Of a stretch of 64,000 nt of DNA, positions 17,512 through 25,861 are shown piece by piece. Numbering within the stretch: position 1 is the first letter of the stretch; each line of letters begins with the position of its first letter. The notes under the pieces were generated by a model. It was not told the DNA's origin. It did no database searches and saw nothing but the letters and a program-made list of their open reading frames with translations. Both the position numbers and the translations under genes were made by a program. Origin of the DNA: Bacteroidales bacterium. GTDB taxonomy: Bacteria; Bacteroidota; Bacteroidia; Bacteroidales; PXBB01. Location: assembly GCA_028698995.1 (NCBI GenBank), contig JAQVVM010000001.1, positions 103,200 to 167,199 on the forward strand, given 5' to 3'.

Positions 17512-18360
17512 TTATTGCATTACCAGAGGATAAGTTTGCCCCTCGTAAATTACGTCTGCATTAGGGTCGCAGGAGCCACTGCCATAGTCAACGCGAATGG
17601 GAGACATATTATCAATATTAATGTCAATTATTCCACTTTTTATCCATTGGCAACTCAAATGAATATATAATGGGTCAATGATATCTATGGTGTAATTTTC
17701 ATTTCCGGAGCTTACACCTGCGTAACTTCCTGTTATCATATAACCATCATCATAGGGGTTTAATATGGTGGGTTCTCCTTCAATCCATTCGTGCTCTCTT
17801 TGAGAAGCCCATGTGAGAAAAGTATTATCCGGTTTGGTGATTTTTGCATTCTGCACATCTACACTATAAACAAGATTATTGCTTGCATTACGTCCATCGT
17901 TGGTAATTATTTCTGTACCTTCAACTTTGTAATTGTCAATATAATAATTATCAAAGCTTATTGTTACAACAGTACCAGGTATTTTCCATTCTCCGGTTGC
18001 ATGGATAGTAATAATTCCTCTTCTGTTACGTCCATCACTGCCAAGACAATCAGATGGTCCAAAATCAACTGTAATAAGTTTAGGCCAAGTTAAATCAAAA
18101 GGAGAGATTGTTACAGTTGGGCAACCTGATTGAACATACTGGCCACTTTTATTTTTGCTTTGTTCTTCCGCATCGGCCACTGATTTTCCTGCCTGATTAA
18201 ATACATCAGCAAAAATATTATCGGCTATTGCATTGTCTCCAATGGCTTTAAAACTTGGTTTTTTTCTGCCAAATTCACGATCTTTCATACAAGCTGTAAA
18301 TAAACTTGCTGTTAAAATGATGATGCTTAAGATTAAGCTTGTTCTTTTTAATGTTTTCAT
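17512..18360 (-). CDS. Hypothetical lipoprotein
   Basis: A 282-residue protein not assigned to a family. The N-terminus is a typical lipoprotein signal with the lipobox LFTAC near residue 24. The mature part has an AEEQSKNKSG stretch, a Cys in SGCPTVTISPFDLTWP, and strands such as ITVDFGPSDCLGSDGRNRRG and YTIDIIDPLYIHLSCQWIKSGIIDI. It ends in VDYGSGSCDPNADVIYEG. The repeated 'VDFG..DC' / 'VDYGSGSCD' motifs suggest two similar beta domains. It is probably anchored in the outer membrane. It converges on the DUF2807 gene across a shared terminator. Confidence 0.8.
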   Translation of the reverse strand: MKTLKRTSLILSIIILTASLFTACMKDREFGRKKPSFKAIGDNAIADNIFADVFNQAGKSVADAEEQSKNKSGQYVQSGCPTVTISPFDLTWPKLITVDFGPSDCLGSDGRNRRGIITIHATGEWKIPGTVVTISFDNYYIDNYKVEGTEIITNDGRNASNNLVYSVDVQNAKITKPDNTFLTWASQREHEWIEGEPTILNPYDDGYMITGSYAGVSSGNENYTIDIIDPLYIHLSCQWIKSGIIDINIDNMSPIRVDYGSGSCDPNADVIYEGQTYPLVMQ

Positions 18361-18499
18361 GGCTTTTAGGATTTAGGGTTAGTATTTTCTTTTTTTGTAA
18401 TACACACAGAAATTGTCTTACCCTTATTCCACACTTTTTTATTTGAAGGATAAACAAATTTTAATGTAATTTTATGCTTATCAAATTGTGTTTCTCAAT

Positions 18500-19405
18500 A
18501 TGAGTATTCAAATTTCAATAGTTGTTCCTCTGTATAAATGTTCGGAAAGCATTATGGGGCTTTATAACGGGCTTAATAAGATATTAAATGAACTTTCTTA
18601 CTCCTTTGAAATAATTCTCGTAGTAGATAAAAGTCCGGATAGAGATTGGCAGATAGTAAAAGAACTGGCTGAGAAAGACAAAAACCTGAAAGGTCTAAAT
18701 TTAAACATGAATTATGGACAGCATAAAGCAATTAAATGCGGTATAAATCATGCCTCAGGGGAAATTATTTTAGTGATGGATGGCGATATGCAGGACGACC
18801 CCTATAACATAAAACAACTTACTGATGAATTAGCAAAGGGATTCGATATTGTGTTTGCAATAAGAAATAAGATTGATGTTTCAAAAACCAATATTATTAA
18901 ATCCTTTTTTTATTTTTTATTAAAAAAAGTATTAAAAATTGATTTTATTGATGGCATTGGAACTTTTTGTGTTTTTTATAAAGAGTCATTGCAAAAAATC
19001 TCTGATAAAAATTATTTAGAGTTCTTACCTGGTTTGTTTTACGATAAAAGTTTGAATGCCGGTTTAATTGAAATATCAAAAAATATAAGAACACAAGGGC
19101 GTACATCTTATAGTTTTATTGCAAAATTATTATTGGGAACCGAGATATTATGCCGCTTTACAAAGCCCGTTCTGAAAAATATTGTATGTGGTTCATTAAT
19201 TTTTATTTTAGTTTCTGTTTTTTTGACGGGTTTCTGGGTCTGGCCAAATATTTTTTATTCCTTTTCATCCTTTAATCTTTTAATGGGTCTCTTTCTGCTT
19301 GTAGTTTTTTTTTCATTGTCCTTTTTTTTATATGTAATTATAAGAGTGATGAAGCGAATAAGGAACAATGATTTGATAGTTAATGAATTTATTAATCTTG
19401 TCTGA
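18500..19405 (+). CDS. DPM1-like family 2 glycosyltransferase with C-terminal membrane helices
   Basis: A 301-residue enzyme. The N-terminal GT-A fold begins SIQISIVVPLYKCSESI and has VVDKSPDRDW, NYGQHKAIKCGI, and the acidic metal motif MDGDMQDDP near residue 90. Two transmembrane helices lie at the C-terminus (about residues 225-285), as in polyprenyl-phosphate sugar transferases such as GtrB/ArnC. It should move a sugar onto a lipid carrier at the cytoplasmic membrane. The ORF track starts at a GTG at 18488, but the ATG at 18500 leads directly into the GT2 first strand and is preferred. It is followed 15 bases later by ribD. Confidence 0.88.
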   Translation: MSIQISIVVPLYKCSESIMGLYNGLNKILNELSYSFEIILVVDKSPDRDWQIVKELAEKDKNLKGLNLNMNYGQHKAIKCGINHASGEIILVMDGDMQDDPYNIKQLTDELAKGFDIVFAIRNKIDVSKTNIIKSFFYFLLKKVLKIDFIDGIGTFCVFYKESLQKISDKNYLEFLPGLFYDKSLNAGLIEISKNIRTQGRTSYSFIAKLLLGTEILCRFTKPVLKNIVCGSLIFILVSVFLTGFWVWPNIFYSFSSFNLLMGLFLLVVFFSLSFFLYVIIRVMKRIRNNDLIVNEFINLV

Positions 19406-19420
19406 AAATTCTTATAATTT

Positions 19421-20461
19421 ATGAGTCCTGAGTATTACATGAAACGTTGTCTTGAACTAGCCAAAAAAGGCTTGGGGAATGTATCCCCAAACCCTTTGGT
19501 TGGATGTGTTATTGTACATGATGACAAAATTATTGGAGAAGGATATCACATTAAGTATGGTCAAGCTCATGCAGAAGTAAATGCCATTAATGCAGTAAAA
19601 GATAAAAGTGTGCTTAAACATGCTGCTCTTTATGTTAATTTGGAACCTTGTTCTCATTATGGCAAAACACCTCCCTGTGCTGATCTGATTGTGAAGCATA
19701 AAATTCCAAAAGTTTTTATTGGTTGTGTTGATTCTAATATTAAGGTAAGCGGCAAAGGAATATCAACTCTTGAGGCAGGGGCTTGCCATGTTACATTAGG
19801 AGTACTCGAGGAGGAAAGCCGTTTTATCAACCGCAGGTTTTTTACTTTTCATGAGAAGAGAAGACCCTATATTATATTGAAGTGGGCACAAACTCAAGAT
19901 GGATTTATTGATATTTTGAGATCTGAAAATACCCCCAATTCGCCGAATTGGATTACTGCTGAAGAAACACGCTGCCTTGTGCATAAATGGCGAACCGAAG
20001 AAGATGCTATTATGATAGGCACAAAGACTGCAATTGCTGATAATCCAGCTTTGACAGCCAGAGAATGGCATGGGAAAAATCCAGCAAGGATTGTAATTGA
20101 CAGAAACATGAAATTGCCTAATAATCTCAATATCTTTAATATTGATGCACGTACAATTGTATTTAATTGCCTCGAAAATAAAAAATATAAAAATATTGAT
20201 TTTGTAAAAGTTGAATTCAACGATAGTTTGATTGATGAAATTTGTACTTATTTGTATGAACAAAATATTCAATCGGTGATTATTGAGGGTGGAGCTATGC
20301 TCCTGAATAGTTTTATTGCTGGAAATTTATGGGATGAAGCGCGAATTTTTTATGGAAAAAAAACATTTAAACTTGGATTAAAAGCTCCAGAGATTTATGG
20401 ATATACACTAAAAAATCAGAAATGTGGCAATGATAGATTGGAAGTTATTATTAATAAATAG
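19421..20461 (+). CDS. ribD: Bifunctional riboflavin biosynthesis deaminase/reductase RibD
   Basis: A 346-residue enzyme that deaminates diaminohydroxyphosphoribosylaminopyrimidine and then reduces the ribose side chain in riboflavin synthesis. The deaminase half has the zinc site HAEVNA (His50, Glu52) and PCSHYGKTPPCADLI (Cys77, Cys86), plus SPNPLVGCVIV. The reductase half has ILKWAQTQDGFID, WITAEETRCLVHKWR, AIMIGTKTAIADNPALTAR and IIEGGAMLLNSFI. It is full length, and both active sites are intact. No FMN riboswitch is seen upstream. It lies among membrane and glycosyltransferase genes rather than with the other rib genes. Confidence 0.95.
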   Translation: MSPEYYMKRCLELAKKGLGNVSPNPLVGCVIVHDDKIIGEGYHIKYGQAHAEVNAINAVKDKSVLKHAALYVNLEPCSHYGKTPPCADLIVKHKIPKVFIGCVDSNIKVSGKGISTLEAGACHVTLGVLEEESRFINRRFFTFHEKRRPYIILKWAQTQDGFIDILRSENTPNSPNWITAEETRCLVHKWRTEEDAIMIGTKTAIADNPALTAREWHGKNPARIVIDRNMKLPNNLNIFNIDARTIVFNCLENKKYKNIDFVKVEFNDSLIDEICTYLYEQNIQSVIIEGGAMLLNSFIAGNLWDEARIFYGKKTFKLGLKAPEIYGYTLKNQKCGNDRLEVIINK

Positions 20462-20477
20462 AATGATTTTATTTTAA

Positions 20478-22187
20478 ATGGGATTAATCAAATCGAATTA
20501 TTATAAAATCATGAAAAAAAATATAAAGGATTTAATAAGAAACAGAGAAATTAAAATTTCATTTCTTATTGTGTCGTTTGTTTTTTTATTGACTGCATTT
20601 CTACGTGGCTTTATTTATGAGATACTTGATGATATATGGATTGAGGAAGCATTAAGGGGTTTTTACTGGGAAACACCAATTACAAATCATCCTGTTTTTT
20701 TTAGAGCTATCTCTCATTTATATGTTTTGTTATATAGATACTTTAATTATGGAATAAATTTTTTTGGATGGTCACTCCTTTTAACAAACTTTGTTTCATA
20801 TCTGATAATAGTATTCTTTTTAATAAAGAAAGAAAATATAAAATTTTCATTTGTATTAGTTTTGATCTTTCTTTTTGCAAGTTATCAAAATGTTTATTTG
20901 ATAAATTCTACCCGCATTTCAATAATAACAGCATTTGCTGGATTCCTGTTGAGTGAATATATTTTATTTGATTCTAATCATAAAAAAACAAAGTTTTTCT
21001 TATTCATAATTTCATCTTTCCTTATTTTAATTTCTTGTATTTTTAGATTTCAAGGCACATTACTCGCATTGCTTTTATATATGCCTTTCATTTTTTTACA
21101 TCTTTATAGGAATAATTTTAGGGTTAAAAGTTATTGGATTTTCTTGGTTTTTATGCCTCTGATTTTATTCTATTTTATTGATAATAGTTTTTTAAAGAAA
21201 ATAGAACCTGTTCCTGAAACAAAGCATTTAGTTAAGCTTATTGATTATAATATGACCTTCTCTCCGAAGAACAAAGAACAGGAGAAACTCTTATTTGAAT
21301 CAAAAAACTGGTTTTTAACTGATAGCGAAACCATGAAATTAATAGAGTATGAAAATGAATTTGTAAATAATGGGAAAGACTATTTGTTATTAAAGGAGAA
21401 GAATTTTATTAAACTTGCTGATAGGATTCTTTGGAAATTTAAAAAATATTGTTCGGAATTTCCCCTTTTAATTTTGCTTTTATTTTTATCCTTGTTGAAT
21501 GCTTTTTCATTTATTGCAATCAGGTTTAAAGAAAGTATTTTGTTGATTTTCTTTTCATTATGTTGTTTTTTTCTTTGGCTTTACATTTTTTTATTTATGA
21601 AACTCGAAAACAGAGTAATAATACCATTCTTTAGCATTTGGCTTTTTAATCTGTTGTTTATTCTGACAGATTTATATCAATTGTACAAAAGGAAAATTCA
21701 TAAATACTTCCTCATATTTAGTATTTTTTTGATTTTAATTTGTTTGCCCTTTCAGTTTATCTCTATACGAAAAGATCTTGATAAAAGATATTACAGAGCC
21801 ATACTCAGTTCCGAAATGCAGCAAAGGTATTACATGGCCAATAAAGTAGATTACATTTTTCTGACATTGGCGCATCACGGGTACAACTATTTTGCAACAA
21901 GGCAAAGTCCCCAAAAAAACACAGCCGTTCAAATTCCCATTTTTGGTTGGCTACCACTTCTTGAACCGGATAACTATTTGTTCAGGCTGACAGGCAGTAA
22001 TAATGTGAAAGGTTTATTCGAATGGATGGCAGATAATGCTGAAACTACTTATTTGTACTCTGACGTTGAATGGAATTTAATTTTAGAGGAAATATTTGAA
22101 TATAATGGGTTTTCAGGAAGGATTGTCCCTGATCTGATATTCGATGAAAAAACTAAAGAAGGCTTTTATAAAATTGAAAGATATTAG
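20478..22187 (+). CDS. Multi-pass membrane protein, possible GT-C-type glycosyltransferase
   Basis: A 569-residue protein with roughly ten hydrophobic helices. The first extracytoplasmic loop, after helix 1, reads YEILDDIWIEEALRGF and TNHPVFFRAISH. An acidic loop of this kind (often D/E pairs) followed by a pair of amphipathic helices is the hallmark of GT-C enzymes that use polyprenyl-phosphate sugars. The C-terminal part is a soluble domain of about 100 residues. The family is not recognised with certainty. It is preceded by ribD and a lipid-sugar glycosyltransferase, which fits a glycosylation role. An ATG at 20511 (MKKNIKDL) is an alternative start. Confidence 0.7.
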   Translation: MGLIKSNYYKIMKKNIKDLIRNREIKISFLIVSFVFLLTAFLRGFIYEILDDIWIEEALRGFYWETPITNHPVFFRAISHLYVLLYRYFNYGINFFGWSLLLTNFVSYLIIVFFLIKKENIKFSFVLVLIFLFASYQNVYLINSTRISIITAFAGFLLSEYILFDSNHKKTKFFLFIISSFLILISCIFRFQGTLLALLLYMPFIFLHLYRNNFRVKSYWIFLVFMPLILFYFIDNSFLKKIEPVPETKHLVKLIDYNMTFSPKNKEQEKLLFESKNWFLTDSETMKLIEYENEFVNNGKDYLLLKEKNFIKLADRILWKFKKYCSEFPLLILLLFLSLLNAFSFIAIRFKESILLIFFSLCCFFLWLYIFLFMKLENRVIIPFFSIWLFNLLFILTDLYQLYKRKIHKYFLIFSIFLILICLPFQFISIRKDLDKRYYRAILSSEMQQRYYMANKVDYIFLTLAHHGYNYFATRQSPQKNTAVQIPIFGWLPLLEPDNYLFRLTGSNNVKGLFEWMADNAETTYLYSDVEWNLILEEIFEYNGFSGRIVPDLIFDEKTKEGFYKIERY

Positions 22188-22320
22188 GATAACCGGATAC
22201 TCTATCTGTCTGTTTAAAGTGTGATTTCCACTTTTCAAAGATTTAAGTTTTATAAATTTTAATGAGCGCATTAATTTTGACTCGTAAATTAAAATATTAC
22301 TAATTTTAAAACTTATTAAA

Positions 22321-23046
22321 ATGGAAAAAAATTATGAACGTAGAAAATGTAATTCTATGAAAAAAGGAGTTTTTGGTTTTATATTGCTGATAGCCGGTGC
22401 TTTGATGCTCTCATTCAATCTTGGTGTGTTGCCTGCTGAATTTAAAAGTGTTATTTTTTCATGGCAGATGTTACTCATTGCTATAGGTTTGATAAACATT
22501 TCTTCCAAGGATAGCTTTATTCTTGGTGTAGTTCTTATACTTGTTGGAGGTTTTTTTATTTTGCCAAAATTTTTAGTTCTACCTGATAATTTTATTTCTC
22601 TATTCTGGCCTGTAATTCTGATTTTGGCAGGCTTAATGATTTTGTTGAAAAAATGGACACTTCGTCACCATTTTCATGTTGCTAAAGAAACAAATAATGA
22701 CTCAGGTTTTATTGAGGAAACAAATATTTTTGGTGGTAACAAAACCAAAATTAATGCTCCCACATTTAAAGGAGGTAAAATTGTCAATGTTTTTGGTGGA
22801 TCTGAAATAAATTTAATGCATACACAACTTGATGAGGGTAAAAACCTTCTCGAAATTGTTTGTGTTTTTGGCGGTGTGTTATTGATTGTACCTGCTGACT
22901 GGATTATTAAAGTTGAAGTAGCATCAGTCATGGGAGGTTTTTCTGATAAACGTGTCAGTATTAAAAGCAAGACAGATGATACCAGGGAATTAATTATCAA
23001 GGGGGTTGTAGTTTTTGGCGGTGGCGAACTGAAAAGTTTTGGTTAA
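22321..23046 (+). CDS. LiaF-like membrane protein (DUF5668 plus cell-wall-active response domain)
   Basis: A 241-residue protein. About four short hydrophobic helices lie between residues 15 and 110, with the repeating GxxLIxxGxxLL pattern of DUF5668/LiaI (FILLIAGALMLSFNLGVL; LILAGLMILLK). The C-terminal beta-rich domain has NIFGGNKTKINAPTFKGGKIVNVFGGSEIN and a second VFGGV / VVFGGGELK repeat, as in LiaF. The gene is 15 bases upstream of a LytS-type histidine kinase gene and a LytTR regulator gene, so it probably acts as the membrane sensor or brake of this two-component system for envelope stress. A TAATTTTG -7-like element is at 22272-22279. Confidence 0.85.
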   Translation: MEKNYERRKCNSMKKGVFGFILLIAGALMLSFNLGVLPAEFKSVIFSWQMLLIAIGLINISSKDSFILGVVLILVGGFFILPKFLVLPDNFISLFWPVILILAGLMILLKKWTLRHHFHVAKETNNDSGFIEETNIFGGNKTKINAPTFKGGKIVNVFGGSEINLMHTQLDEGKNLLEIVCVFGGVLLIVPADWIIKVEVASVMGGFSDKRVSIKSKTDDTRELIIKGVVVFGGGELKSFG

Positions 23047-23061
23047 ACTGAATTTTGCGAA

Positions 23062-24120
23062 ATGAACCACCCATTTTTTAGAAATCGCAACACGTTTTAT
23101 TTTTATTGTATAGTATGGATACTTATTGCAAGTATTCATACTGCCGTTTTAATTTTTTTCTACCTCTATTCCTTACAATGGGCTCTGGCCGACAGCCTTA
23201 TTTTTAATTCCATTTTCTTTGTTCTGGGTTTAAGTATCTGGTTCCCTTTAGAATACTATAAAAAGAAGGAAACAGTTTTTAATGTTATTATCAACCATCT
23301 GACAATTTTGGCTATTATTGAAATTATCTGGATTGGAGCCGGGTACAATATGTTAAGCTGGGTAGCTTCCGAAAATGGGACCTACCTTGTTTTTCTAAAT
23401 GATTCATTGATGATTCGTGCTCTGACAGGTGTTTTTTATTATTCAAATACTGTTTTAATATACTATGTTCTAAGTTATTATAAAAATCTTCAGGATAAAA
23501 TTAAAAATGAAGCCAGACTGGAAAAATTATTAAATGATGCTGAATTGAACTTTTTGAAAGCTCAGATTAATCCACATTTTTTATTCAACAGTCTAAATTC
23601 TGTTAGTGCATTAACAATTGTTGAGCCTGAGAAAGCTCATAAAATGATTATCCAGTTATCCGATTTTTTAAGGTATTCCATTTCCCAACCTGAAAATAGC
23701 ATTGTGAAATTGGAAAATGAAATACAAAACATACGTCGTTATCTTGAAATTGAAAAAATCCGATTTTCAGACAAGTTAAACTTTAGCTTCGATTTGGATA
23801 AAAACTGTATAAACGGACTTATTCCTGTAATGTTACTACAACCCCTTTACGAGAATGCTATTAAACATGGTGTTTATGAAAGTCTTAAACCTGTTTTTGT
23901 TGATTCAAAAATTAATCTTGAAAATAATGTGCTAACTATTATAATATCAAATGATTATGAAATAACAAGTATTAAAAAATCAGGAGCAGGCATTGGACTT
24001 CAGAATGTAAAGGAAAGATTATTCCTTATTTTTGGGAGTCACGATTTAATAAGAATAAATAAAACAGAATCACTTTTTCAAGTTGAACTTAAAATTCCTC
24101 AAAATTCATTACACTTATGA
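23062..24120 (+). CDS. LytS-type sensor histidine kinase
   Basis: A 352-residue kinase. The N-terminal half has about four transmembrane helices with short loops and no obvious large sensor domain. A coiled segment (LEKLLNDAELNFLKAQ) leads to the His_kinase motif INPHFLFNSLNS, with the phospho-acceptor His near residue 172, then LSDFLRYS. The ATP-binding part has the N-box LLQPLYENAIKHGV and the G-box GAGIGLQNVKERL. It would phosphorylate the LytTR regulator, whose gene overlaps this one by four bases (ATGA). The lack of an own sensor domain fits sensing through the LiaF-like protein encoded upstream. Confidence 0.93.
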   Translation: MNHPFFRNRNTFYFYCIVWILIASIHTAVLIFFYLYSLQWALADSLIFNSIFFVLGLSIWFPLEYYKKKETVFNVIINHLTILAIIEIIWIGAGYNMLSWVASENGTYLVFLNDSLMIRALTGVFYYSNTVLIYYVLSYYKNLQDKIKNEARLEKLLNDAELNFLKAQINPHFLFNSLNSVSALTIVEPEKAHKMIIQLSDFLRYSISQPENSIVKLENEIQNIRRYLEIEKIRFSDKLNFSFDLDKNCINGLIPVMLLQPLYENAIKHGVYESLKPVFVDSKINLENNVLTIIISNDYEITSIKKSGAGIGLQNVKERLFLIFGSHDLIRINKTESLFQVELKIPQNSLHL

Positions 24121-24866
24121 TATTAAAAGCAGTTATCATTGAAGACGAACAACTCGCACGTAGTATCGTTAAAAATTATCTTGAAGATGAATCAAATGTG
24201 CAGCTTATAGGTGAGTATGCTGATGGTTTCAGTGGTGTTAGGGCGATTAACGAATTGAGACCGGACCTTGTTTTTTTAGATATTCAGATGCCTCGACTTA
24301 CTGGTTTTGAAGTACTTGAGCTTATTGACTATCAACCCTTGATAATTTTTACAACTGCTTATGACAGTTTTGCTGTTAAAGCATTTGAAGTAAGCGCTTG
24401 TGATTACCTTATGAAGCCTTTTTCTAAAGAGCGTTTTAATAAAGCAGTTGCTGCTGCTGTTGAAGCATATAGCAGTAAAGTATCTAAAATGGCCAATATT
24501 AATAAATTGCATAAAACTATTGAAAATTCAGGAGAAACACTTCAAAGAATAGCAGTAAGAACTGGCAGCAAGGTTGATGTAATTTCTGTAGAAGACATCA
24601 CTTATATTGAAGCTCAAGGTGATTACGTTGGCTTGCATACAGGCAAGGACATGTTTCTGAAAGAAAAACCTATGAGTTTTTATGAGAAAAAATTGGATCA
24701 AAATATTTTTGTGCGAATTCACCGCTCTTATATCCTGAATATCAATTGCATTGAGAGGCTTGAATATTATGATAAAGAAAATTATGTTGCAAGGCTTAAA
24801 AATAATAAGACTTTGAAAATTAGCAGAAATGGCTATAAATTGTTGAAAGAAATTTTGCATTTATAA
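24117..24866 (+). CDS. LytTR-family response regulator
   Basis: A 249-residue regulator. The receiver domain has the acidic pair E9/D10, the phospho-acceptor Asp55 in LVFLDIQMP, Thr in FTTAYDSFAVKAFE and Lys in YLMKPF. The C-terminal LytTR DNA-binding domain has VEDITYIEAQGDYV, FVRIHRSYILNINCI and LKISRNGYKLLKEIL. It binds DNA as the output of the kinase encoded upstream, with which it is translationally coupled. Target promoters are not visible here; autoregulation of the LiaF-kinase-regulator unit is likely but unproven. Confidence 0.94.
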   Translation: MILKAVIIEDEQLARSIVKNYLEDESNVQLIGEYADGFSGVRAINELRPDLVFLDIQMPRLTGFEVLELIDYQPLIIFTTAYDSFAVKAFEVSACDYLMKPFSKERFNKAVAAAVEAYSSKVSKMANINKLHKTIENSGETLQRIAVRTGSKVDVISVEDITYIEAQGDYVGLHTGKDMFLKEKPMSFYEKKLDQNIFVRIHRSYILNINCIERLEYYDKENYVARLKNNKTLKISRNGYKLLKEILHL

Positions 24867-24886
24867 AGAGATACAACATAAAAATT

Positions 24887-24894
24887 TATCTTTG
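24887..24894 (+). promoter_or_regulatory. Candidate -7 element for the EamA transporter gene
   Basis: TATCTTTG matches TAnnTTTG and lies 27 bases before the ATG at 24921, in a 54-base gap. No TTG at the expected distance was found, so this is a weak call. Confidence 0.3.
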
Positions 24895-24920
24895 TCTGCA
24901 TTTTTCAAAACAACTCTTTC

Positions 24921-25775
24921 ATGCTGTATCTTTTACTTGCAATTGCACAATCCACCCTAATAGTTGTTTTGTTCAAGCTTTTTACAAGATACAAAATTGA
25001 TAATTTACAAGCTATTGTAACCAATTATCTGGTGGCATCTGCTTTGGGTTTTTTACTCAGCACTGGTTTTGGGGGTGTTAAAGACATACATGCTCAGCAA
25101 TGGCTGCCTTATGCGCTTTTGTGTGGCTTTTTCCTGATGTTTGTTTTCAATATTTTTGCTCTTTCTGCACAGAAAGTAGGTATGGCTATCACGGCTGTGT
25201 CAAGCAAAATGTCGGTGGTTATTCCTGTACTTTTTGGTTTTTTGCTTTTTAAAGAAAATCTAAGCCTTTTAAAGATTGCCGGTATTATTACGGCTATGTT
25301 GGCTTTTTTTCTTACTTTTTGGAAGAAAGAAAAAGTTAAAATTAAAGGGATTTATTGGTTTATAACATTTATTTTGTTCTTTGGAACAGGAACAAATGAC
25401 TTTCTGCTTAATTATGCTGAAAGACAATTCCTTAACGGAGATGTGATGTATTTCCTGGCAACTGCTTTTTTAATAAGTTTGTTCTTTGGACTTATTTTCA
25501 TTTCTTTAAAAAGTATCATAATCCCTCAGGTAATTGAACTTAAGAATATTTTTGCAGGTGTTATACTTGGGTTATTAAATTTTGGTTCAACTTTACATTT
25601 TTTAATGGCCATGGGATATTTCGAGAGTTCCGTCTTTTTCCCTGTTTTCAATGTAAGTATTGTAGCAATTGCGGCACTTATCGGCTTTTTTATATTCCAT
25701 GAGCCGCTCACTAAGGTGAATTGGATGGGGATTTTATTAGCAACTTTGGCTATTGTGGCTATGGCAATAGCTTAA
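24921..25775 (+). CDS. EamA/DMT-superfamily transporter
   Basis: A 284-residue integral membrane protein with about ten hydrophobic helices in two homologous halves, as in drug/metabolite transporters. Family-like segments are KVGMAITAVSSKMSVVIPVLFGFLLFKE in the first half and ESSVFFPVFNVSIVAIAALIGFFIFHE in the second. These are the 'P...E' helices that close each EamA repeat. The substrate cannot be predicted. It is separated from the LytTR gene by 54 bases with its own possible -7 element, so it may be transcribed independently. Confidence 0.9.
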   Translation: MLYLLLAIAQSTLIVVLFKLFTRYKIDNLQAIVTNYLVASALGFLLSTGFGGVKDIHAQQWLPYALLCGFFLMFVFNIFALSAQKVGMAITAVSSKMSVVIPVLFGFLLFKENLSLLKIAGIITAMLAFFLTFWKKEKVKIKGIYWFITFILFFGTGTNDFLLNYAERQFLNGDVMYFLATAFLISLFFGLIFISLKSIIIPQVIELKNIFAGVILGLLNFGSTLHFLMAMGYFESSVFFPVFNVSIVAIAALIGFFIFHEPLTKVNWMGILLATLAIVAMAIA

Positions 25776-25861
25776 ATTATTTTTTTTAAGTTTCCTGAAA
25801 TCATTGTCAGTTAAGGATTGGATAATAATAATTATTTTTGTTGGAATAAATTAAATCCAAT

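Noticed and set aside
18488-18499. GTG start for the GT2 gene, as in the ORF track
   Set aside because: The ATG at 18500 leads directly into the first conserved strand of the fold.
19300-19421. FMN riboswitch before ribD
   Set aside because: ribD follows a coding gene by 15 bases and no RFN-type conserved segments are present.
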